64,000 nt of DNA from Muricea muricata (taxonomy: Eukaryota; Cnidaria; Anthozoa; Malacalcyonacea; Plexauridae), in contig OY979724.1 of NCBI GenBank assembly GCA_963855995.1, forward strand, positions 10,678,532-10,742,531. Direction: 5' to 3'. Each line of letters opens with the position of its first letter. The first letter of the stretch is position 1. Of the stretch, positions 46,301 through 59,200 are shown one piece after another. The translations under genes and the position numbers were made by a program. The notes under the pieces are model-generated. The model ran no database searches. It was not told the origin of the DNA and worked only from the letters and a program-made list of their open reading frames with translations.

Positions 46301-48108
46301 TTACTCCAACTCTTTGTGAGAGTGCAAATACACAGGTTTTGCTTGTTGCCTTGCTCTCTGTTGCACTTTAAATTTTGTCTTTCCTTGTGAAGCTAAAGAC
46401 ATCGGTGGAAGGTTCACCTTAGAAAAGTATGCAGAGTTATTTTCAGAGATCTGGCATCTGATCTAGCATTACGTGCCAGTTAATAAATATAATGACAAAG
46501 CGACAAACTGTATCCAACATGTTTAATATGCCGGGAACAATGGAGAAAAAATCATGAACTATAGGTCCTCAGGCTATGAACCTAAACACACACAAATCAC
46601 AGTTGCTTTTGTCAGCTACCTCTCAGTCTGTGGCTCAGCAGACCTTCCAACATTTGCAGAGACACACACATTTGACCGTTTTTTTCCTGCACACACGCTT
46701 TGACACTATTTTCTGGTGCAAAAGTGAAAAATATGGAATCTATATCCATTTTTGTTAATATATACATTATATACACCCCCTACCACTTATTAACATGCTA
46801 GTCTGTAGTAGTGAAGAAGTTTACTTACTGGTCTAGGATACGGGTTACCATAGTGAAGGGCTGGAAAGATATATACATCACAAAATTACAATTGATTTCA
46901 TTTCACTTGTCAAACCATTGACTTCCATTCCTTCACAGAATTTATTTTAATTCATTTATCTGTGTAGTGTAGGCCAGGGTGCATTCCATGTAAACTCCAC
47001 GCCAGAGATACACCAATATTTACCATTTTTACTATTGTGATTTACTAACTAAATGTTGGAGATCTTTGAGAAGTTTTGTACGTGAAATGCACCCACAAGT
47101 GTGGGTGTCTTCAAAAAGTTTAAATTGTTGGCATGTGCAAACACAGAGTAATTTTGATTGTCAACTTAATTTTATTTGACTGTCAACTCTCAAGGTTGGA
47201 AAATTTTTGCCAAACGTTAAATCAAACACTCATCATTCTTGTCTACCCAAACATTACACACATCAGGCAGTTAGTGGATAACTGGATATTCTTCTAGTAT
47301 AGAGGCACAGAGAATACAGACGTTCAACTTCTCATAGCTTAGCCAGTGCACTAAGAAGAGGCCTTCTCCCCCCTGGCCATTTTCAATACATGAGTATTTT
47401 CAGGGGGGATATGCCTCTTTTTAGTGCCCTGGCTAAGCAAGGGGTACTCGTAATTAATGATAAGTTTGAACCTCTGTACGCTCTGTGGTGGAGGTAACAG
47501 TCGACCAAAGTGAGTTCTGGTTCCAGCCAGAACATAAAATACTGTACCAGTCATAGTGCATCCCTTTTTTGTTGCAACTATGACATATACCCTTTCCCCA
47601 CAAAAAAAACTTTAGACATATCTGGCAAGGATTTTTACCTAGTTCCAACCGTGTTTTAGCTTCTTCGAGACATCTGGATATTTCCTGACTTTCTACTAAC
47701 TATGTGTAAAAGAAAAGTTAGTCCTGGTTAAAAAAGCTAAATTTTGAAGTCACTTTGAGTTTGCTTAGAATTTAAATTATATCCATTTGGGGATTATTGG
47801 TTATTTTGATTGTTAATTTCCTTTGAATTAAACTCAAAAAGATTAACATTGGTTATATTATTGCTTTTTTAAATTACTTTTTTTCTACCATGTGCAAAGA
47901 GCATGTGCAGCTGGTGTGCGCAAACAACCAGTTTTATAACAGCAAAACGATAAAATACCTTCGAATTTTGTCGAAATAACTCTCTGCACTCGTTTGCAAT
48001 GTAATTCCTTTCTTCTGAAGTATCTTTAGCAAGACCCGAAGACGCTTTCCATGTCCGAGCAACGCGTAAAATGCGACGATAAACGGACAAAATTTCTTTT
48101 TTACTCAT
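46301..48108 (-). CDS. LYRM1: LYR motif-containing protein 1
   Basis: Complete gene, exons in order 48108-47959, 47699-47639, 46860-46829, 46417-46301; GT-AG, phases match, 119 residues (human LYRM1 is 122). LYR proteins are small helical adaptors that mostly act in mitochondria, many binding acyl carrier protein; the exact role of LYRM1 is poorly known. Seen: N-terminal SKKEILSVYRRILRVARTW (L-Y-R at 8-10), ERNYIANECRELFRQN, helix CLEEAKTRLELALHYGNPYP and the LYRM1-specific tail VNLPPM and KPVYLHSHKELE. The first ATG was chosen at the LYR helix; an open upstream extension has no ATG. Exon 3 is only 32 nt. The next gene on this strand, the fucosyltransferase, ends 564 bp upstream. Confidence 0.93.
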
Positions 48109-48672
48109 TTGCAGAAAGTGAAAGATAAGTTTTTCTGCCCATTTGTAGGGTACGCTAGCCTGCAACACCTGCGAGTTTTATGCTGCCAGTGAGCTTATTA
48201 TGTTAACTGGAATAATAACTTTGATATTGGGGCTCTAATAACCCCACTTGGCTCCCATTAAGCACATTGCTATTTGAGTTCATGCGCAGTCATACCATAC
48301 TGAGAGCATTCCTTTGGGGCGAGTGGGGAATAGGGGTCATCCCCACATCACAGACCTTCTACTTCCGCCTAGTATGCTGTTGACTACAGACACTTCAACC
48401 TAATTACTCTTATTTACATGGTATTGGATCTGCAGAATGGAGTGGTTAGTTTGATGTCATATTAATTTACTCTAATTTTTCTATGATAAGTTACTTAGTC
48501 TTATTATCATACATTTAAAAGAAATGCTTGTCTTAAAGCTATTGATTTTGATAGTGTTATCATGCATTGATATTGTTACCATGCAGGCAGACCCCTTACC
48601 ATGTAAATTAGGTCTAAGGCTCGTGAGGTAGGTCTAAGACCAGATAATTTTACTCAATAAGATGTTGATAAA

Positions 48673-50540
48673 TTAATATTTGATAAAATCTTTGCGTAAC
48701 TTTGTACAGACTGTATTTGGATCATGAAATTTATCAAAGCGATCATAACTTTTCAGAGGCAAAGAATTGTTGTGCAACATCCGACACAAACGACAAGGCC
48801 ACGGTTCTCGATTAGATTTCTGATAAAACTTCTTCCACTTAAAGTACTCGCTATATGCTGTATCATTTTGGTCAAGATACTTCAAGTAATTAACAAGGCT
48901 TTGTAAATCTGGAAACTTCGTGGCATCAATGTAGGAACCAGGAATCGCTAACTCTTTCAAAAATTTTGTACCTAAGACTATTGGAACCAAATCATGGTCA
49001 AGAGGAACGTCCCAATATTTTTCGCTCAAATAGTCATTGCAGACGCTGTTCTCGAACGATATGTAAAACTTGTGTTGCCTTATCCAATTTTCGCATCTTT
49101 TGCTCTTTCTTGGACAAGTTAATCGTCCAAATATGCCAGCGCATTTGCCATGAATGTCAACCTTAGTTATTCTGTTCAAAGCCCGCATAAAATTCTCCCT
49201 AAAACCATCGATTGTTTGACAATGGCCGTTTATGTATATCAGCAACTTGTCTTTTCCTTCTGCAAAATTCCTTTGTGTCTCTGGTAAGGCAGAGAAGTTT
49301 ATCAGCATTGACAGGGAACTTTGAAGCTGGTTTCACTATAAAATGGTCTGGACAAGTTGAGGGTGTGTGGAAGATTGCTGCATGGATTGGGTTGTTTGAA
49401 GAAAGATCCTTACCACCAACCAGTGTATAAAAAATTTCTTCCATACATGAAGCGAGATGGGGGGTAAATGTCTTAAGATGTTTGAGGGGGTCTATTGGAG
49501 GATAAAATCATTGATCTAAAAATTGATAGCCTGGACAGAGTTTCTATACCTACAAAAATTGTGGCCAACTTTGACGTTGAACAGCAAATTTTTAGACCAC
49601 TTGTGGCCCAAATAATAACCCCAAATCGGTAAACATTGACAAAATATCCACTGTTCTGCATGTTTACTAATTTGAGTGTTAACTAGCTCAAGACATTACA
49701 ATTTGCTCAGATACAGGCATACAGCTTCTCTGCACTCCTTGTTCAGGTGCCATAAGTTGTCCCAAGTGTTTGACATCAAAAGTGGCCACAATTTTCATTG
49801 GCATAGAAAATCTTTCCAGGTTAACTTTTTCAGATCAATGCCTGAAATCTATTTTTCGACTGGCCCTAATCTGATAGGCTGGCATATGAGGGGGTCATAT
49901 TTGGGGTTGAGATGTTACATGTAGGGGGAGGGGGGGGGGGTTATGTACAAAATAGGTTTTGTGGGTACTGTATAGCATACAAACCTTCACTACGGCCAGC
50001 TATTCTTTTACTATAATATCCATACGGTTCAAATATGTCAGCTCTTCTTTCATAGGTCATTGTCCAGTTAAAGATGCCGTTATAGTCACTTGTCACGAGT
50101 TTTGAATGAAAAGGGCTCTCGTGGGAAAAAAATAACCAGCGCTGTTCAGCTCTCCTCTGCTTTGGCATAGCTTTGGCTTCGGGCAGGTCCCGTCCGTGAA
50201 ATATAACAGCATCGCTTAGCAATAGCCGGCTTTTATCCGTCGTTAGTTCGCAGTTGAAAGGCTCGCAACATTTGTATTCGTCTGGGTGAAATACAACAAA
50301 ACGATCGAAGATTGTTGTATAGAATAATATCAATTTTCTGCGTCCATTCGGAAACTTCGGCACGCTTTTGTGTTGAGCGCATTCGTTGTGTTCGCCGAAG
50401 CGAACGTGGTGATACTCTACGGGTTCTTTCCGTTCCAAAACAAGTCCGAAGTACCAGAGGCAAGATAAACCAGAGAAAAGAAAGAAAACGATACTAAATG
50501 CTCGTCGTCGATGGAAAACGCGACCTATTTTGCACACCAT
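48673..50540 (-). CDS. Alpha-1,3-fucosyltransferase (GT10)
   Basis: Two coding exons, 50540-49985 and 49280-48673, joined in phase as GRSE/ETQRNFAEGK; 387 residues. Golgi type II enzyme moving fucose from GDP-fucose to N-acetylglucosamine-type acceptors. Seen: short basic cytosolic end (FHRRR), one membrane anchor (about 15-34), stem, WLFFSHESPFHS (135-146), the acceptor-side motif GIFNWTMTYERRADIFEPYG (155-174), VDIHGKCAG, the family core KFYISFENSVCNDYLSEKYW (256-275), PIVLG, and a C-terminal cysteine pair CRLC. These are GT10 signatures. The ATG at 50540 precedes the anchor; a TTGTGCAG acceptor-like sequence just upstream suggests a 5' UTR intron (inference). Exact acceptor specificity cannot be told from sequence. 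Donor GTTTGT is weak; an alternative GTATGC donor would break phase. Confidence 0.93.
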
Positions 50541-50817
50541 TTGCTGCACATTCTGCACAATAAAATAAAACAGGTCATTTTGACATTTTCAGCAAGACAA
50601 TGTTCATTAATCCATTCAATACATCAGTTTACCCTACTTATCCCATTCGATTTCCAAATACTACTATATAATAACAGTGATCCCTTGCTACTACTAAATA
50701 TTCCTGTAGTTCCTCAGAAATCCCATTTTATTGCAAAACACTATCATATTACCCACATTACCCATTCTTCTAAAAAAACCCTTCGATTCAGATTTTACTG
50801 ATTTACTCGTGTTACTT

Positions 50818-50990
50818 AACAAATAGATTTCATTTTTGCGTGCGTCTGTACTGTAATAGATCACAGATGACGTCATAGCGTGTGAAGAACAAAAAAGTAC
50901 GCACGAGACGCAGTCGAGTGCGTGACTTGCTATGGCGTCATCTGTGATCTATACAGTACAGAAGCACAAAAAAAAAATGAAATCTATTTG
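50818..50990. mobile_element. Foldback element upstream of the fucosyltransferase
   Basis: CAAATAGATTTCATTTTT and ATAGATCACAGATGACGTCA are mirrored by TGACG-like GGCGTCATCTGTGATCTAT and AAAATGAAATCTATTTG; arms about 70 bp. Confidence 0.8.
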
Positions 50991-52417
50991 TTTTATATTA
51001 TAATAAAGTTGACAAAAATCATGCGAAGACTCGCAAAATAAATTAATAAATTAGATCACGCCATCAGTTGACGTCATCTGTTCGTGTGTACTTTAATAAC
51101 ACACAGCTCGCGACCAATGAAAATGCAGAATGAACACGTATTATTATATAAACATAAACTGATTAGATAAAGAGAATTAGGTAAGGTAAAGGTTAAATTT
51201 TGACACTTGTGAATGGAACTAGTAGAGGCCCTGCATATAAAATTTACTGTTATTGTAAAAAAGCATGCTTTTAGTCCAGTGAGGAGGGGGAGCTTATAAG
51301 AGAGAGAGAGGACTAGAGAGAGTGACTTATTTGAGAGCTTTAGAGAGAATATGATAGCTTTTAGAGAGAATATGATAGCTTTACCAACTGTTCCTCAACA
51401 ACTTCCCAGCCTCATACCCAGACTCTTTACCTACGCCCGGCGCTTGATCCTAAGGCTTAGGCACATATCCTGTCATGATAAGCCTTTCCCATCTTAGAAT
51501 ATTCTATTTAACCATCAACGTTAACCATTGTTTCAGATAATTCAGACTTCCGAAACAAATAACTGTAGGTTATTTCACAATATAATTATCACTTACACAG
51601 AATTGTGTTTCGGCCAAGCACATTTTAGCAAAAGTGCATTTCCATTGGTTACCAAGGCTTGTAACAGTATCCCTTTTTCGTCTCTCGATTGACAAAACTT
51701 ACAACGTGAAGTTTCCTTTATTTTTGTCAAAGGCCAGTAGTACGGGGTAACCTGTCAAGGATTTGACGAAACATGCAGATGAACAGATAGCAAAACAAAA
51801 CATGAGATAACATCGTCCAAGAGAACAACACTGTACTAACACTTTTTGTTCTTATATTCTGTGATATATATTTCTGATTTTGTAAAAGTATATATTTACA
51901 AATATTACAGTATAACTACACTCAAGTTGAACCTGAACAAAAATACATATTTAAAAGTATATTTAAACTTTAAAGCAGATAATTAACTCCCAGATTCATT
52001 GATAATATCTTGACACAACTAATGAGGTCGGTGTCAATTAGATATGAACAGGTATGTGATTGTTTGATAAGGACAACACAATGCAATCAACTACATATAG
52101 AATTTGGGTCGGCTGTAGGAAAGATGAATATCGCTATCAACCGTGATTTTTTTCAAATTTTCTAAACATGTTCAATGACTGGTAAAACCCATATTGAATT
52201 TCAGCACTTTCAAGTTGAAGTCACTTTTTATCTCTTGCGAGTTTAATATCCCTGATGCTTTTATTTTTTATGCCTTTTTGTGGCAGAAAAAATCACTATC
52301 TGATGAATAGCGCTATCCGCCTTTCGTACAACTGACCACTGCACGGTATATACTTCTAAAGAATCAGAGACTCGCCGTACTACTTTTGTGTCAGAAAAAC
52401 AATCACAATCAGTAGCA
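50991..52417. other. No recognised gene
   Basis: A purine-rich AGAGAG segment at 51296-51375 with a tandem TAGAGAGAATATGATAGCTT; otherwise AT-rich sequence without coding signals. Confidence 0.5.
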
Positions 52418-52558
52418 GAGCCAGCGCGACAATTTGGTCATGCTATGCAAATTTAAATCATTATCATTATTCATTTCTTTAGAAATTCATTCCTTATGCG
52501 GTCAAAAACACAGAAAAATTTGCATTTGCATGACCAAACGTCTGGCTGGCTTCGCCAC
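52418..52558. mobile_element. MITE, family C copy 3
   Basis: GAGCCAGCGCGACAATTTGG and TCATGCTATGC at the left; GCATGACCAAACGTCTGGCT and GGCTTCGC at the right. Confidence 0.8.
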
Positions 52559-52777
52559 TGGTCACAATTCAAGTTCATAGTAAAGAATGCTCAGATCACA
52601 GTGAACACTTTATCCAAGAGATTCATAGTGAAAAGTTAGTGACGGGAATTTAACATTCTTTTGTCGGAGGGCGAGAGGGGCGAATTATAAGTTGTTAAAA
52701 GTTGGCAATCTCCTTTTGACGGATGTGAAAGTGTAGATTTATAAGAAATGTTGTCCGCGAGTGCCCGAATCTTCACC

Positions 52778-53018
52778 TGGGGGCGGTTGTATAAAAGGCG
52801 CTTAGCTAAACAGTGAATAAGTCGAAAATATCAAGCAAGCCTATAAACTATTGACTGAAAGCAAACTAAACTTTTCGGTCGGAACATAACAACTACGCAT
52901 AGAACTATATATTTAGTTCATAAAATTTAAGTTCAAGTATTCACAAAATGAATAGGAGCGCTTTTAAATTTTTGCTTGTCCATCGTTTAACTAAACGCCT
53001 TTTATACAACCGACTCCT
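52778..53018. mobile_element. MITE, family E copy 2
   Basis: GGGGGCGGTTGTATAAAAGG and CGCTTAGCTAAAC mirrored by GTTTAACTAAACGCCTTTTA and TACAACCGACTCC. Confidence 0.82.
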
Positions 53019-53270
53019 GAAAATTTCAAACGTTTTCACTCGTTCACATTCATCAAAAGGAGAATCCTACAACGTTCTTGTTTACGAAGTTAGTCACCAT
53101 TATGCAAAGTTTTAATGTAATTATCGCGGGAGAGGGAGGGGGAAGACCAGCACAACCTGAATCACTTGAAAATTTCACAATGTGCTTAATTTCAAAAACA
53201 CCAAATATAAAATGCTTAATTTCTTGGCTACTTAAAAAGCTATACATTATAAGACTCTTTTCGTGACAAC

Positions 53271-56200
53271 TCAGCTAGGTGCTGAATAATGCCTAGTTGC
53301 GGTTGCTGGCTTGGAGCTATCCGAACAGTCCTCGTCCAGACTAGACCCAACGACCTTCTCGTTCGTTTCTTGGTGTTTGACTTTCTCATATTCTCGAACG
53401 TCTTTTATTTCCATATCTACAGGAAAGAGAAAAATACTACATAGTCCATACATACCCTGTACATACAAATATACATACATACATACATACATACATATAC
53501 ATGCAGACATGCATACATGCATATAGCTTAACGCATGGGGCAATCAGACTTGTTACAAGATTGTTTCAACAAGACTGATACAGTCATGATAGAACTGTTG
53601 TAATAATATAAAAGGAATGGTATCTGGACTGTGATTGGTCAATTTCAGTTCAGTAAATCCCGATAAGGAGTGCAAAAATCTGTAACAACAGAAGAACCAA
53701 TCAAATTTGACGTAGGAAAACGGGAGTGCAAATTTTCTTAACAAAAAAAACAAACGTGGCGGGTGAAATTTGAGAGCGATTGCGGTCAAACTATCAAATT
53801 TGGCTGCGCTTTTAACGAACTCTACTTATTTAAATAAAATACATCACTAAAGACTCACCCCACCACTCATCGATCCACGAGAAAGCCTGTCGATGACCAA
53901 CTAGAAGAATATCTCGAATGCCCTAAAGAACAACAATCGACAAAACCAATCTCCACTGATATTTTTCTACTACGCTTCACCAGGGCAGTACACAGTCTGA
54001 AACGCACACGTCTGTCTGTCTAAACGCGCACGCCTGTTTACCTCAAGTCTGAGTGCAGACTTGTTGCTCCGCAGTCCATGCAGAATGCGTTCGCATCGCT
54101 AGCTCTAACTTGACGATAACAAGTCTGCTGCAAGTAGTCAACATGTTTGATGCAGTTTTTCTTGTCCATAAACTTGATGCAAGTTGTTCTAACAACTTGT
54201 AGCTAGTGCGCAAATATCATTTTGCATCAAATTTGATTTTCAAAGGCTTTACGCAAGTTAACGGAGCCAACAGGCTTGATGCAACTTGATCACAAACTTG
54301 CGTCAAGGCGGAGGAATCTACAACTTCGATGGAGTTTGTGACGTTTCTCGCTGTCTACAGTTTAGAAAAACGCCGAAGTGGACTTATAAAAATGAGTGGT
54401 CCCTTGAAACACATTGCGCTACTGTTGGTCGGTCCTGGGGCAGGTTGTATCAAAGGCGTTTAGCTTAAACGGTGGATAAGTCAAAAATATAAAACAAGTT
54501 TGCATGTTGTATAAACAAACCAGCTGAAGTTATTTGACCTGGCAAGAACAATTATATATAAAACTAAATATTTATTCTATTCAACTGATAATTTCGGTTC
54601 CGTACTTGGTGTAAAAAAAGTGATTTTTAAATTTCACTTATCCACCGTTTAAGCAAAACGCCTTTGATACAACCGGCCCCTGGACAACAAAATTTTCCGT
54701 CTCCGAGACATCGGTCTCATTTCAGACCATTACAAAGGAAGAATAGAATTTTTGAGCCAAATTTCTGAAGAACGTATCCAGTTTTAAAGAAAGATGACTA
54801 ACTTACTCTGTGGACGAAACTTTCGACTCTTGATTGCAGGCCCCAGACATCGAATGATACCGTAACCAATTTATACGAACACATGATAGGTTTAGTCCAC
54901 TCCTAATTATTCACAAGATATATATAGAGAATATTACACGGTGGCGCGAAGATGAATATTATTTTCGAATAGTGAAAACAATATAAACGAAACAGGCGAA
55001 CAGAGAACATATAAATCCCGCGCGGGAAAACACACGCGTTACATATTTTTTTCATATCTTCACTAGTGAAAATATGGAAAAGACGAGTGTTTTAGTTTAC
55101 GGTAAAAACACACATAACCATGTAAAAAAATATATGTCACACATTCGGTTATATCTGAAATATTATAGTGAAATGTGAGTTCCTTTGAGAGGACCTACCC
55201 TCCATCCCTCTTCTAAAGGACCTCTGTTCGTTTTCTTTGATTTAAAATGTCTACAATCCTAAAAAACGTACAAAGAAAAGTTGGACGAAATTGCTAAAAT
55301 TCTTGAAAGGAACGTGTGGTCAACAGTAAATGCAATTCACTTCCAAGAACAAAAAAAATTCAAGGCAGAATTAAAGAGAACCATGTGTTTAAATCAACGT
55401 TGCTTTACTGATCCAAATCATGCTGTCAAGTTGAAATTATAGGTTACAGGCAGAATTTAGAAGTCTTAATTAATACGTTTTTCTTTTGTGAACTTTTCTT
55501 GTTGTTCACATAAAAGACTATAAGAATATTGTTATACCGCACAACTTTAGTAACTGAAAATATTTCCAATCTTTAAATCTGCTATAATCAGTTTCTTCAA
55601 TATCATATGTTTCAGACTTTGTCCTACTTGGAGCTAAACAGCCCTTCTTGACACATTCACAGGAGAAATTTCCAGCCCGCTAGGCTAGATATCGCCTTGT
55701 AGTTGTCAACAGTGAGATCCTAGAGAGGTTAAGATTTGGCTTCCACTACCGCAACCGCCACCTTAATCAATCTTTCAGCCAATCAGATGAGCTTGGTCTA
55801 CCCAACTGACCAATCAGATTGCTTAAAAATCGGGATAAGGTAGCAGTAGTGGTAGTGGAAGTCAAATCTGAACTTGTTTCTTGCCTAGTAGGACTGGTCA
55901 TCGTCTCGTGTAAATGTAAACTACATACCTCCTCTTTAACGTAATGTTTTTCAGGATACTCATCGTACGCAATGTCAACAAAATCGACATCGTGAACTTC
56001 GGGCGTTTCGGAGCTTGATTTAAAAGGCTAAAAAGAAAAAAAAAGTATGGCAGATAGCCATCCTACAGCATAACTGAAAATCAATAGGGAAAATATATTA
56101 CAATAACTCTTAAATACAAAACGTAAGTAGAGAAAAGAGTGCGAGAGCTAACATTTTCGGATGATCCATTATTGTTTTCGTAGACTGTTTCAATGTGAAT

Positions 56201-59200
56201 GGAAAATCTCGGAACAAAGGAGCACTAACCAAATAGAAAAAGGAAGGTATTTAGCACAGTTATGAACTGGAATAAGCAAGAATGTATAGAAAAAAACATT
56301 ACGAAAATTGTTCCGAAAATGGCAAAAACAATTAATGTGTTGTTCAGATACGCCTTTCTGGGAAATGAAAACTTACTGTGTAGTCTAAGGAACCAACAAC
56401 CAACGCAACACATGAAAGGAAAGAAAAATGACATTAGTTCACAAATTTATCTTATTTACCAACGCAGTAAATATTCACTAATATTTCACATAGAGATATT
56501 GATTTTGAAAAAATACCAGCTTTTTTCCGTTCTGTAAGAATGATATTGTCACAAGTGAAAATATAAATTGTATTGATCTTCAAACGTGAATGTCTCGATG
56601 GCATTAGACCCAAGTCCACAACAGAAAAAGCTGAGAAAACATGTCTAATAATCACTTAAATGGAAATGGCAACAGAAAATGTTATCATCTTGTCTGAAAG
56701 AGACTCCAAAACAACATATAGAAGTCTATTACAGAATTTTCATATCTGCCTCATTTGGTGAGATATTTTGACTTGAAATCTTTAGTTATTTGCCATCTTG
56801 AATATTTGTGGATATTCATGATATGTCACAACTGGGGACACATAATTTATTTTAAATGGCTTATCCCTGCTGTGACGTCACCAAAACATTATTAACGAGG
56901 TTAAAAATTAATCCAAGATGGCAGACAGCTCATTGTATATATCTCCCAAAGCATTGTAATGGACTTCTATACATTATTTTGGAGTCTTTCAAATGAGACA
57001 ATAAAATTTTTTGTTGTCATTTCCTTTTAAATATATATACAAATCATATTCCATGTTGTCAACCATATCCCACTTGTTTGTCTCAACGACATATGAAAGA
57101 TACTGACAACATTAAAAACTATAATATTGGTTTTCTGTTCTCTGTTTCAGTGGGATGAGGGTTCTCACTGGGTTTTTTTTTGTGTTTTAGCACATGCCTC
57201 TCCAATAAAATGCTTGCTTACCAGTAATAGTATAGGGATAAAAATTCCATGCTCTCTCTTCTACATAAAACACTTGTGGGATGCAAGCTTTCACCCACGA
57301 AGGCAAGCGTCTAGAATTGAAAGTTTAAGGCTAAGAAAAAGTGCTTGAAAAAATGCTACAGACTTGGTGCAAGTCATCGAATTTACGAACTTGAGGCAAG
57401 TTTGTCTGAAGTTGGATCAAGCCTGTTGGTGAAGGTTGGATTAACAGGTGATAATCAGATTTGATGCAATTTTAAATTTGCAGAGTTAAAGCAACTTATA
57501 AAGATAGCACAGCCAGGTCTTGACATAATTAACGCACAACGTTCTCTGACTAAATATTTCATCAAAAAAGATTTGGACAGCTGCAGTTAGTTCAGAATAC
57601 TACAGATAGTTTCAAAGACTATAATAGTTAGGCAGCTGAAAGCTTGCTTTTTAAAAAAATATTTTGTCAGAGAATATTAATGTGTTTCAATTGCGGCAAG
57701 TTGTTAAACCAATTTGCATCAAGCTTGTGGATAAAAAGTCTTGACAGCCAATTACCATCAAGCCTGTTGAAACTTGTATCTGATTTGGTATCATCAAGCC
57801 AAAGCAAGCAATGTGAATACATGATGATATAGAAAGAAACAAATTCCGAAAAGCAAAGTCATCTTGCAATTCAAGATATGAATAAAAACACGACAAACAA
57901 TTGAAACTGTGAAGTAAAGTAGAAAATTCACAGTTTCAATTGTTTGTCTTGTTTTTATTCATATTTTGAGTTCCAAAATGACTTTATTTTCAGAATTTGT
58001 TTCTTTTTGTATTTTCCTAAATTGTTGGCTGGCCATGGTTTATGATGATACAGGCCTGATGCAGTCAAGAAGACGTGTTGTAAGTTGAATGGTTGCATAG
58101 ACAAGCTTGGAACTCACCCAAACAGGTGAATTTTCTTCTCGGTATATTGTCCATTTCCGTGAATTGGATGCTGACAAGCCTCGTTCTTCACTACTTCAAC
58201 CCCCTCGCCATTTTCACTTTGTTGATGACTATGTTTGCTGATCATGTACAGTTGGCCAATCTTGTACTGGAAAAAGGTACACCCAGGATTCAAAATAGAA
58301 TGGAAAAATCTACTTGCAAATTTCCTTTTTGAAAATTTACAGGAAATTTCAGTCTTTTAAAGTGGAAACACCAATTGCAAAATGCAAAATTTTGGTGGTT
58401 TGTGGAACAATTGGCCATTACCAATTGAGAAAGGCAGAGGATCTAGGGATTGTTAAAAAGGGCAATGCAAAGTGGCAGAAAACGTCAAAATTTAAACTTA
58501 GAGCAGAAAAATATGAAAGATTTCTCATTATCTTTAAGGAAAAGCTTCCATGTCTCATGACTGGTGCTCTCTGTCACATTTTCCCTCCAATTAGAATATA
58601 TTTTACCTGATACAGTTGTCAATTCCTAAAACAATGTAGCCACACTTGTAAATATTCTTCTTGCAGTGCAAATGCACGATTTGTGATTACATTATAACAT
58701 TTGTACATTCTGAATGCTCATTGCCATGGAGATGTGCTGATATCTTTGTGAACATGAACATTTTTCTAATGAAAAATCTCTCTTGTTAAAATAATTTTAT
58801 ATTTTTGGTGCTGTTTTATAAAAAATGCAAAACACTTTTAGTGCTGCCAGATGCCCTTTTAAGTTCGTATATATTGAGTTAATTTAAATGAAACTTCGAG
58901 AAAATTATGACATTAACGAGAGAATTATCACTCTGCCTGCAGGTGATGTGTTTCTGCACAATTTCTCGTTTCTCTTAATTCCACTCGTGTTGATATAACC
59001 ATATAACGCCTCGCCACGGGAAATACCTGAACTGCTAATTCAGCACTGACATTAAGACAAACTGCATAACTGGCAGTAACAACATCAGTTTCAGACATTA
59101 TTTCGATATTGCACTTTTGGTTTAAGATTGCAACATTGCTCAACAAATAAATTCCCTGTCGTATAGAAGTTGTTTTTATCAAATACAAGTCGACGGCAGC

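Noticed and set aside
47351..47648. Minus-strand frames in a LYRM1 intron that follow exon 2
   Set aside because: Considered as LYRM1 exon 3 (HYDWY), but the true exon LHYGNPYPRP with good splice sites is at 46829-46860.
56515..56560. Possible PITP exon reading TEKSWYFF after a TTACAG acceptor
   Set aside because: It resembles TEKAWNYY but runs into a stop and cannot be joined in phase; exon 57310-57222 supplies the conserved [13 protein letters not shown] instead.
58314..58610. 98-codon plus-strand frame in intron 1 of the PITPNC1-like gene
   Set aside because: Lys-rich, no recognisable domain, no splice context; treated as chance.
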